A DNA stretch of 64,000 bases from Calliopum simillimum (lineage: Eukaryota; Arthropoda; Insecta; Diptera; Lauxaniidae): the NCBI GenBank assembly GCA_951812925.1, contig OX638370.1:1450001-1514000 (forward strand), read 5' to 3'. Below the pieces are notes generated by a model. It was not told the DNA's origin, ran no database searches, and saw nothing but the letters and a program-made list of their open reading frames with translations. The stretch's first letter is position 1. Every line of letters begins with the position of its first letter. The position numbers were made by a program, and so were the translations under genes. Shown one piece after another: positions 19,456 through 29,255 of this stretch.

Positions 19456-20743
19456 ACAGTGGCTCACAGCTAATTTCGTGCAGTAATATTTTTTTACTTT
19501 AAAACCCTGTATCTTTAAAACTGATACAAATATCACCAAATTTTGAACGCAGGCTTAGACGGGCATGCCAATTGTTCATAATAAGTAAAAGAAAATCCAG
19601 AAAATTTGATTCCGAGACGCTCAAGGCGGAAAAAACTGATTGATCAGGAGAAATTCAGGTCACAGCTTATTTCGTGCAGATGCTTATTTTTCCTTTGAAG
19701 CCGGTGTTTCGCGTTATTTAACGTGAATTTCTTTTCATATGTTCTGTGTGTGGTATTCCCCACCAGATGCAGCCAATTTTTGGTTTAATTTTGTACATGC
19801 GAGGGTAAAAAAGTGCATTTTGCAGAGATGGGTCGTCCAGCATCAAAAATCGATGATAACTCATTTGAAGAACGGCCAATCCATGTGCTAAGCTGCTTAA
19901 TATGTTAGTTTGAGTCCCACCTACAATGCAAAGCACAATTGAAAGCTTCGTTCATACAAATCGGGTCCAAAATAAGGGTAAAAGTGCGTCAAACAACAAT
20001 TTTAATAACTCTGACGATTCATTTATTGTCCACAAAATCAATACTAACCTCCAAAAACCTCCAAAAACCGTCAGGTATATGCATCAAGGACTAAGCAACT
20101 CGTATAGTGCAAAAACGGCTGCGTGTCCTGAGACCACAGCTTCAAAGTCCAAGTAGTCCTTCATAAGCAAAAAAAAATAAAAATCCAAAAAAGTCTACTT
20201 GCTTTTGCGATTCGGCTCAGTATTCTTTTCCGCTATAAGTATGCCATGTCATCAGGTTCAAATATGTTAAATTTAGACTCGTCCATGATTATGATGGTGT
20301 TTTAAAAGTCCTAACCTTTGTGGGCGTGCTAATACTGAGCTCGATATTAAGGAGAATGTAGGGTATGCTGTTTTTTTTACTTATGAAGGGCTACTTAGGA
20401 TTTAAAATTGTGGTCTCGGTGTGCGAGGTGGAAAGTTTTCGCACTTTGCGGATTGCTTAGTTAGCGTTGCATGTTTGCGACTATTTTTGGAGCTGATAAT
20501 GTGAGTTGTCTTAATTTTATGGATAAAAAACTGATCGTCAGCGGGATTCAAAATGGGGTTTGACGAGCTTTTACCCCTATTTTGGACCCAATTTGCATGA
20601 ACAAACCTTTCGATTGTGCTTTGCATTATGGCATGGCCGTCTGAGACTGCATTCAAAATTATATGATATTTGCATTAGTTTTAGAGATACAGTGTTTTAA
20701 AGCTAAAAATATTACTGCACGAAATAAGCTGTGAGCCACTGTA
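19456..20743. mobile_element. Palindromic TA-flanked element (Tc1/mariner-type) with long TIRs
   Basis: Both ends read CAGTGGCTCACAGC(T)WATTTCGTGCAGTAATATT and match inversely for about 78 bp. TA flanks each end (19454-19455, 20744-20745). Deeper inside, the plus frame at 19926 (MQSTIESFVHTNRVQNKGKS) and the minus frame ending near 20630 (MQSTIERFVHANWVQNRGKS) are inverted copies of each other. Almost the whole 1.29 kb is thus an inverted duplication. A third partial terminus lies at 19660. There is no complete transposase. Confidence 0.75.
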
Positions 20744-21515
20744 CATGGAGAATTTAATCAGCTGATTTTGATTTTGAGCTGAACAGCTTGGAAAGGATTC
20801 TGGTGATCTGAAATAGCCTAATTAGTTGTGGATTTACAGTTGGCGTTTGTATCCAATGTTTTGGCTGTGTTTCTGGGTTACAGAAGTAAATTTCATAAAC
20901 CGAAAAGAAAAGAAAGGAACATTTTATGCTATAGTACGTTTCAGATGCGGACGAAGATCTGTCTGCTACTAAATATACGTGTGAAATTTGTAAGGAAAAG
21001 TTTGCTTAAAAATTATAAATTTTATGTAAAACTTCAATTAGGGTATTTCATAAAACGTGTACATGTCTTCAAAAACTTCGTAAGCTCAAAACCAAAACGA
21101 ATTTTGACAGTTTTCCGAGTACCCTTGTGATCGGACTGAAATGGATTGAATTTTAACAATCCATTCTGATCCAGATTTGTGTACCAGAATTCTCGGAAAG
21201 ATATGGATTAAAAATCAGATCAATCCATTTAAATCCAGGGGATCTGGATTGTTGCGAAAGATTGGAACGATTTTAAATAGACGCAGTGTTTCAATCCTTC
21301 TGGATCCAGAATTATGTACCAGATGTACGCGATGAATGTGACGTGAAATATTGCAAGATCCAATCGCACCTCGCAAGGAATTAAAGTAAAACTACATTCC
21401 TTTGAGTCCAGTTTGCGCAGGTAAGTCTTGAGGTAAAACTGTGCGTGTGGACGGCCCTTAAATGAAAAGTAATCGAAAACACACGGAATACGCTCATTGA
21501 AATTTTGTACAATAA
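20744..21515. other. Repeat scraps, no gene
   Basis: It holds an isolated right end of the GCCGTCCACAC MITE at 21411-21459. It then carries the segment AACACACGGAATACGCTCAT (21477-21496), which recurs at 24881-24900. The block 21140-21330 has inverted GGATTGAA/TTCAATCC-type words but no clean ends. Confidence 0.4.
21411..21459. mobile_element. Solo end of the GCCGTCCACAC MITE
   Basis: GTTTGCGCAGGTAAGTCTTG and the following bases to GTGTGGACGGCCCTT match 2190-2240 almost perfectly. Confidence 0.65.
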
Positions 21516-22183
21516 CCCAACAAACAAAAACGTTTGGAAAATAACTTATTATACGCTTATTGAAGCAAACACTTCGTTTGGAAATTAACTTGCAAAGTGT
21601 TTGGAAATTCTTGAATTCTAATTATTTAATAATCGAAACTGGACCCTTCATAGCAAGCTTGTGAAAACCATTTGGAGCAAGCTTTTTATAAATGTTTTTA
21701 TACAATATTTTCCAGATTTTTTTATTCAATATTTTTAAATTGTTTTTTTAACTTTTCAATTAACATTTTGTTAGCGTTTATTATGTTCATCAAACAACGT
21801 TTTCCAAACATTTTTATATTTAATTAAAAATAAAAAAAAATTTATGTTTGCTGAGAATCGAACCTATGACCTCCAAGTTATGAGTCGACAATCTTATCAA
21901 CTGACCTAATGTGCCAGTTATGATTCAAATGCCTTGTGTTTTACTTAGCTCGATAAGTCATTGAAAAAATTAAATAAAAAATTTTTCGAATGTTTGGAAA
22001 ACGGTTATTGAAACGTTTGAAAATAAATAATTTTCCAATTGTTGATTTTAACTTTGCAAATCAATTTTAAAAATAATAAAAAAATAATATTTTCCAAACG
22101 TTTGAAAATTGGTTATGAAAACATTTGAAAATTAACTTTTCCCAAGCTTAATAATTGAAAAGGTTATAAAATTGTTGGTTGGG
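21516..22183. mobile_element. 668-bp TIR element carrying a tRNA-like segment
   Basis: The left end is CCCAACAAACAA and the right end TTGTTGGTTGGG, a 12-bp inverted repeat with one mismatch. Both flanks carry several forms of the motif AACGTTTGGAAA in either direction. Flanking sequence is continuous in related copies near 24881-24920 and 28975, supporting insertion. The middle holds a degenerate tRNA-like sequence at 21847-21917. Confidence 0.6.
21847..21917 (-). repeat. tRNA-like relic (CAT anticodon, elongator-Met-like)
   Basis: On the minus strand it reads GGCACATTAGGTCAGTTGAT, then TCGACTCATAACTTGGAGGT, then a T-arm-like TAGGTTCGATTCTCAGC. The A box (TAGGTCAGTTGA) and B box (GGTTCGATTCT) resemble the pol III promoter. 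Anticodon loop TCATAAC gives CAT. Stems in the anticodon and T arms have mismatches, so this is a pseudo-tRNA or tRNA-derived SINE head, not a functional gene. Confidence 0.5.
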
Positions 22184-22292
22184 AATATATATTTTTTTCA
22201 GAAACCTTTTATGTATGAAATTTCAGTAATTACTATTCATCACAAAAAAAAAATTTAACTAGTAGAGTGTTATCTTTGGCTAAACATTACAT

Positions 22293-24389
22293 CGACTTAT
22301 GATACGAAAAGTAGGATGATTCAATTCTCCTACGAAAAGTAGGTTGTTTTATATTCTTGGACGAAAAGTAGGACGTTTCAAACTTATTTGGACGAAAACT
22401 AGGTTGTTTCATTATTTGTGACGAAAACTAGGTTTCTTCGAAGTTTTGTGTATAAAAGTAGGACGTTAAAGTTTTTATGACGAAAAATAGGTTGTCTGAA
22501 CATTTTGGACGAAAACTAGGACGTTTCGATGCTTTGCACGAAAACTAGGTTGACGTTGATTCTTGCAGCGCATTTTTGGCAAAAACTATGGTGTTTCTTA
22601 TTTTGTTACATCAATTTCCTAATGTAAATGAAATATTAATACATATATCAGGCATCTTCTCTTCTTATACGAGATAAAATTGTATGTACTTATGTATGTA
22701 TGTTTGGAACGGGCAAAACTTTTTCTCGAAAACGGCTACAGCGATTTTAATGAAACTTCGGATAAAATTAGACATTAGCATACAATGAAGAATGAGCTAG
22801 GTTTGATATTTGTAAATGCTCACCAGAGGGCGTGGCATCGCATTAAATTTTAAATTTGATATGGTCATAACTCGCAAACCATACAAGGTATTTTAATGAA
22901 TTTTGATGAGCGGGTATGGCTTAATAATACCTTGTTACAAACAAAAAGTATGTGGGATCGAAAGAGTGCCACGCCCACTTTTCAGCCCTTGAAAATTTTG
23001 ATTCAATATTTCTCGAAAACGACTCCAACAATTTTAATGAAAAATGTTACTTATGCAAACAGGTATTAATATGTGATATGCGGTTATATTGGGAAAACTC
23101 GTTGAAGGGCGTGGCACAGCCCACAAAAATATAATGCGCTATAAAAAGAAAACTACTAACTACTACTGTAGGGAGTCTACTTGCTACGTCTACCTACGAC
23201 CTGAAATTAGGCAAAATATCAAAAGTGCGCGTGGAACCTCCCATACAAGTAAGACACATTAAATGCTATTTCTCGCAAATGATACAACATATTTTGATGA
23301 AATTTTGTATGCGGATCTGGATCAAGAGTATCTAAAGCATAAGAAAAAGAAGGCTTTGTTTAATAATTGCCACGCCCACTTTTTTATCAAAATAAAAATT
23401 TTGGTTAATAACTCAGGCACAGAAAAAAATGGAATGAACTGTTTAATTCTTATATGCAGTCTTATGTACTTTTTGACGTTGAATCCGTCTTCATCAGCAG
23501 AACTGTCATTATACCTGCAGGATTTTGTTCAGTCTTACAGCGTAGCTGCAAGAAAAGGTTAATTTTTTTTTTATTAATAGCATCGAACAGTTACACTCTT
23601 CCTTATCCAAATATCCTTTCGGATTTTTCCAATAGGATTCGTATTTTCCGAGTTATGATCCCTTGAAGATAAGATATGAGTATTTTATCTTCGTATTGAG
23701 TGAAACTTTTTGAGTTATTATTCTCTATACAGAGTTTGTTATCTGAGTAGAGGAAGTTAGATGGGCTTAAAAAATGGGTCAGCTAAGAGATATTAGTAAA
23801 AATAAGTGTTTTGAAAGACACATAGGTTTGATATCCCTACCTAATGAGACGCAAACTTATTTGGTGATATACTGTGCACAGCTAAAAATGTAGACGCTGG
23901 GTTAGTAACTAGATAAATACTTAACTTAAGAGTTGGATAATACTTATGTCTTATAGATCATATTAGAATTAAGAACTAACAAGTAATTCTTATCCAGTTG
24001 AATAGTTTGGAAAGCAGAAATGACCGATTTTAATGATCTAAGCTAATCCTATTTGTGTGTTAGTGTGATTAACAAATTTTTACACCCGCTTATGATATGA
24101 TCCACCTTTTTCTTTTGTCGTTCAATATGAAACATCCTATGTTTCGTCTAAAAGTTTAACACAACCTACTTTTCGTAACAAATTATGAAACATCCTACTT
24201 TTCGTAAAAAAGTTTGAAACGTCCTACTTTTCGTCCAAGAATGTAAAACATCCTATTTTTCATAAAAAAGTATGAAATATCATACTTTTGCTTGAAAATT
24301 CTGAAACGTCCTACTTTTCGTCCAAGAATATAAAACAACCTACTTTTCGTAGGAGAATTGAATCATCCTACTTTTCGTATCATGCGTCG
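22293..24389. mobile_element. Foldback-type element with minisatellite arms and 4-bp target duplication
   Basis: The ends read CGACTTATGATACGAAAAGT and, inversely, CGACGCATGATACGAAAAGT, and match for about 50 bp with two changes. Each arm is an array of about nine 28-31-bp units with core ACGAAAAGTAGG (left 22304-22550, right about 24110-24380). ACAT flanks both sides (22289-22292, 24390-24393). A copy of the interrupted sequence at 29080-29100 lacks the insert. This architecture is that of Foldback (FB)-like elements. The interior contains a copy of the R2 dispersed repeat (22652-23444). No transposase is seen. Confidence 0.75.
22652..23444 (+). repeat. Dispersed non-coding repeat R2, plus copy
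   Basis: It starts CATCTTCTCTTCTTATACGA. It contains repeated phrases TTTTCTCGAAAACGGCT, GTGCCACGCCCACTTTT and GGAACCTCCCATACAAGTAA. An inverted, longer copy is at 27436-28672. The frames it opens are not conserved in register and look non-coding. Confidence 0.7.
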
Positions 24390-25190
24390 ACATGTCCTCG
24401 ATCATAAGATCTTACCACAATCTTACAAGACAGCCACGCCTGTCTTTTGGGTGATTTGAATAAAATTTTCGAGTACCCCATTTTTTTTTACGGAATTCTG
24501 TTAAACATTGTATTTCGACATGTTTTCAATAAAAAATTCCAAAATCCTTAGAGTAACTGGACTTTGCTGATTTGTGATCATCAAGGAGATAATATTTGGG
24601 CATGAACAATATCGTGGGTTCCTGGGATTGTTGTATTTCTCACTGGAACTGATGTCCAACTTCAATCTTTGAGTCCTTTTCAATCCAAGTATGCACTTAG
24701 AAAAAAAGCTCGATGAATATCAATCCATTTTAAAGAATATTTCCTAAACGGCAACTTTTTCGTTAATGCAAATCAATGTTGTTTGTAGAACCTGTAATTC
24801 TCCACAAAAAAGATGCTGTTATTTTTTATCGTGTGACCAACCATTTTCATCAAAAAGCCTCCTAAACGAAAAGTAATTGAAAACACACGGAATACGCTCA
24901 TTGAAATTTTGTAATATATCGTTAGCTTAATATGGAAAAGGCGTATCTCAAATTTTTTTCGAAATTGACTTTTTTGCATATTCTGGTTGACCACTCTCTA
25001 ACACACCTCCCTACAAATATTTGGCATGATAATATCAAAAATAGCCAAGTAATAGTCAATTTTAAAAAAGCCCTAACACATAACAAAATATTCTTGAAAG
25101 AAAAAAGCCCTAACTCACAATATGTAGCGTGTAAATAGTGTTAAAATCACTCAGAAGCTATTCTGTTAATCAAGCTGAAAACTTGGCGGT
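24390..25190. other. Interrupted older repeat, right part
   Basis: 24394-24560 continues the sequence cut by the foldback element and matches 29087-29245 (CACGCCTGTCTTTTGGGTGA). 24760-24835 matches 8130-8205. 24881-24900 repeats 21477-21496. No gene seen. Confidence 0.45.
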
Positions 25191-25194
25191 GAGT

Positions 25195-25685
25195 GAATCT
25201 CAAATATGAGAAGTTTTTTATGCTATACACGAAGGTTCCCGAAGGTCATCCGATGGTTTTCTGGTCAGAACGAAGAACATCTGGGTATACTAGAGGAAAA
25301 ACATCTATGGTAGACTGTCAATGAACCTTATTTGATAGTTTTCTAAGATACCCGAAGGTTCTCGAAGGCCACCCGAAGGCTTGATAGTCAAAACGAAGAA
25401 TATTTCGGTATACTAGAGGGAAAGTATTATTGGCGGACTATTAAAAAGGTTTGACTGGCAGTTTTTTGGGAAATCCAAAGGTTCCAGAAGTTCACCCGAG
25501 GCTTCCAAATCAAAACAACGAATTCCTAGGTATAATAGAAGGAAAGCATCTATGGCGGACTATCAAAAAGCCTTAATTAATAGTTTTCTAAGGCATCCGA
25601 AGGTTCCCGAAAGTCACCCGAAGGCTTCATAGTCAATACGAAGAATATCAAGATATACTGATGGGAAAACATTAGTTGCTGTGGG
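25195..25685. repeat. Tandem repeat, 122-123-bp unit, about four copies
   Basis: The phrase GAAGGTTCCCGAAGGTCA and diverged forms of it recur at 25231, 25354, 25477 and 25599, spacings of 123, 123 and 122. Each unit also has ACGAAGAAT, GGTATACTAGAGGRAAA and CTATGGCGGACTATCAA in the same order. Divergence between units is moderate, so the array is old. Confidence 0.85.
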
Positions 25686-26075
25686 TATTTTATTATCATA
25701 AACTTTATTTGATGTACACTTTAATGTTTTAAATTGTTGTTAGCTGCAAATTGTCACCACTTTTGTGATAACCTTCCATACAAAACATAAACATTTTCGT
25801 TAAAATTTTTGTCCAATCCAATTAACTTTCTTTGTAAAGGTTTTCCTTTTCAATTTAGTACCTGGAGACCGATCCCTGCTCGGTCAACAATTTGGTCTTA
25901 TTATTTTAGTCGATGTTTTTATTCATAGCTATTTTTTGTTATGAAACTCGTACCTTTTCACCTCCAATGCTTTCAAAATGATAAATTAACCGATGAGAAA
26001 AATAATAAGAAAAAACTCGGAAAATATCGAATGGTATAGAAAATATCAAGAATTCCAAATTTTTTAAGAGAAATA
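25686..26075. other. AT-rich spacer before the mariner element
   Basis: No gene or repeat end recognised. Confidence 0.3.
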
Positions 26076-27338
26076 TTGGGTGTACAACTTAAAAACCGGA
26101 ATTTGACGGTGGATGTCCGTACTAACAAATATCGTGAAAGCTCGAACTTTATATATATGTCATTTTGAAGGTACATTTGACAGCTGTCAAAATCAATCAA
26201 CAAAACAATTTTATCTTGTGCGCATCATTATTATTTTTCACGATGAATAACTTCGAAAATTTTAGAAAAAGACAGCATTTGCGGGAGGTTCTGTTGGGTC
26301 ATTTTTTTGCAAAGAAAACTGCTGCGGAAAGTCATAGTTTGCTTGTAGAAGTTTATGGGACTATGCTCCAGCTGAATCAAGCTGTCGTGAGTGGTTTCGT
26401 TGGTTTAAAAGTGGTGATTTTGATGTCGAAGGCAAAGAACGTCCTGGTCAGCCGAAAAAGTTTGAGGATGAAGAATTGGAGGCAAACGCAAGAAAAACTT
26501 GCAAAACCATTGGAAGTTGATCGAGCAACAATTTGCAGACGTTTGAAAGCCTTGGGAATTTTTCAAAAGATGGGAAATTGGGTGCCATACGAGTTGAAGC
26601 CAAGGGACGTCGAACGCCGATTTTTGATGTCCACAATGCTGCTTGAACGCCACAAAAGGAAGGGTTTTTTGCATCGTTTTGTCACTGGCGATGAGAAGTG
26701 GATCCATTACGATAATCCAAAGCGCAAAACAGCGTATGTCAAGAAAGGTGAGGCCGGCCCATCACAGCCGAAGCCAAATATTCACGCTTCGAAGGTAATG
26801 CTCTGTATTTGGTGGGACCAGCTAGGTGTGATCCATTATGAGCTGTTGCCAGGTGACCAAACCATTAATGCTCAACTCTATCGTCAACAATTGTTCCGAT
26901 TGAAGCAGAAAATCCAGGCAGAGCGGCCAACGTATGCGACCAGACACGAGTCAATCATTTTCCACCACGATAACGCTCGGCCACATATTGCTGCCCCAGT
27001 CAAAAATTATCTGGAAAACAACGGATTGGAAATTTTGCCTCACCCGCTTTATAGCCCAGACCTTGCACCATCTGACTACCATTTGTTCCGATCGATGCAG
27101 AATGCCCTATCAGGAATACGGTTCACTTAAGTTCAAGATATCGAAAATTGGCTCGATTCATTTTTGGCCGCCAAGCCGGCGCAAATTTTTTGGGATGGAA
27201 TTCATAAATTGCCTTAAAGATGGGGAAATGTTGTAGCTTCCAATGGACAATACTTTGAATAAAATATATTGTAACATTTTTCCACAATAAAGCATCAAAT
27301 TTCGCTGAAAAATTCCGGTTTTTATGTTGTACACCCAA
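26076..27338 (+). mobile_element. Full-length mariner element, both TIRs and TA duplication present
   Basis: The left TIR begins TTGGGTGTACAACTTAAAAA; the right one read inversely begins TTGGGTGTACAACATAAAAA. The arms are about 29 bp and differ at one site. TA lies on both sides (26074-26075, 27339-27340). The 1263-bp length is normal for mariner. The close TIR match suggests fairly recent insertion, yet the transposase inside is broken. Confidence 0.93.
26243..27262 (+). pseudogene. Mariner transposase, DD34D, broken by frameshifts and stops
   Basis: The start MNNFENFRKRQHLREVLLGH fits a mariner N-terminus. After EVYG the frame shifts: the expected DYAPAESSCREWFRWFKSGD is read in another frame (26357-26416). 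The original frame returns at QTQEKLAKPLEVDRATICRR, with some sequence missing. The catalytic triad is complete: Asp in VTGDEKW, Asp in HHDNARPH and Asp in LAPSDYHLF, with 34 residues between the last two. WVPYEL is present. A TAA after GIRFT (27128) and another before RWGNVVASNGQYFE break the end; the family's final stop is at 27260-27262. This is therefore a pseudogene of a cut-and-paste transposase that inserts at TA. Confidence 0.92.
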
Positions 27339-27435
27339 TAGAATGCCCTAAAATAATTAAATGGGATACGCCACGTACTCAAAATATTTCGTCTCTTGTA
27401 TGGGGGCTGAAATATCGTATCATCATGCCTCGGAA

Positions 27436-28672
27436 AGTTCATTCCATTTTTTTTTTTGTGAATGAGTTTTGGTAAAATGTGGGCGTGGCAATTATTGAAC
27501 AAAGCCCACTTTTCGTTATGCTTTAGATACTCGTGATCCAGATCCGCATACCAAATTTCATCAAAATATATTGTACCATTTGCGAGAAATAGCATTTAAT
27601 TTGTTTTACTTGTATGAGAGGTTCCACGCCCACCTGCGATATTTTGCCCACTTTCAGCTCGTAGGTGCCTCATAAAAAGAAGATTCCCTACAGTTAAATT
27701 CAAAAAGATTGCTTTAGTAGTTTTCTTTTTATAGCGTATTAAATTTTTGTGGGCGGTGCCACACCTTCTAACGAGTTTTCCTAATATTACGGCATATCAC
27801 ATATTAATACTTGTTTTCAGGGGAAAAATATTTTAAATTTTCATTAAAATTGTTGAAGTCGTTTTCGAGTAATATTGAATTAAAATTTTCAATGGTTAAA
27901 AAAGGGGCGTGGCACTTCTTCCATACCGCCCACTTTTCGGTTATTACAAGGCATTGATAAGTAGTACCAACACACCAAATTTCATTAAAATATCTTGTAT
28001 CATTTGCGAGAAATAGCATTTAACGTATTTTGCTTGTATGGGAGGTTCCACGCGCAATGGCGACATTACGTCCACTTTCAAATCAGAGATGCTCTATTGC
28101 AATTAGGCTCCTCACAGTTAATTTCAGAATGTTTACTTTATAAGTTTTCTTTTTATACCGTTTTATATTTTTGTGGGCGGTGCGGCGCCCTTCAACGAGT
28201 TTTCCCAATATAACGGCATATAACATATTAATCCTTGTTTGCAGGGGAAAAATATTTTAAATTTTCATCAAAATTGTTGGAGTCGTTTTCGAGTAATATT
28301 GAATCAAAATTTTCAAGGGCTGAAAAGTGGGCGTGGCGCTTCTTCGATCCCGCCCACTTTTTGTCCGTTACGAGGTATTATTAACCCGTACCCGCTCATC
28401 AAATTTCATCCAAATACCTTGTATGCTTTGCGAGTTATTACTAAATCAAATTTAAAATTTTGTGCTGTGCCACGCCCTCTGGTGAGCATTTACAAAGTTC
28501 AAACCTAGCTCATTCTTCATTATATGCTAATATCTAACACTACTCCAAGTTTCATTAAAATCGCTGTAGCCGTTTTCGAGAAAAAATATTGGCACAGAAA
28601 TAAGTACAAAGAAACAAACAAAAAAACAAACATACAATTTTATCTCGTATAAGAAGAGAAGATATTGAATTC
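27436..28672 (-). repeat. Dispersed non-coding repeat R2, minus copy, with an extra internal unit
   Basis: It is the inverted counterpart of 22652-23444. It is about 440 bp longer because an internal unit occurs twice: GTTTTCCCAATATAACGGCA at 28199 and GTTTTCCTAATATTACGGCA at about 27775. No conserved reading frame. Confidence 0.7.
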
Positions 28673-29255
28673 CTTTTCAATTTATATTGAATAACTTTAA
28701 TGTTATTCATAATTTTTGATTTATTGTAAAAAGCCCTAACTCACTTTTTTTTTAAAAAAAATTTTAAAATGAAAAGACCTACTACACAAAACTACCCAAA
28801 AAACAAATGAAATATAAAAAAAATCCTAGAATGAAAATTGTTGATAATTTTTGTTGTAAATTGCATTTAAAGTTTTTTTAAATGTTGGGCGCATCAAATT
28901 TTATTCAGTTTTTTCCTTCTCCTGTAAAGTATTGAAAATGTGAGTTACGCCTTTTCCATATTAAGCTAACGATATGTATATTTTTTGCAGAAACTTTTTA
29001 TGTATGAAATTTCAGTTATTATTATTCAACACGAAAAAAAAAAAATTAAAACTAGTAGAGTGTTATCTTTGGCTAAACATTACACGTCCTTGATCATAAG
29101 TTCTTACCACAATCTTACAACACAGCCACGCCTGTCTTTTGGGTGATTTGAATAAAATTTTCGGGTACCCCATTTTTTTACGGAATTCTGTTGAAAATCG
29201 TATTTCAGCATGTTTTCAATAAAGAATTTCAAAATCCTTAGAGCACTTAGGAAAT
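28673..29255. repeat. Uninterrupted copy of the repeat split by the foldback element
   Basis: 28985-29245 runs GCAGAAACTTTTTATGTATG, TAGAGTGTTATCTTTGGCTA, CACGCCTGTCTTTTGGGTGA and matches 22200-22292 plus 24390-24560. It gives the empty site for the foldback insertion. Confidence 0.65.
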
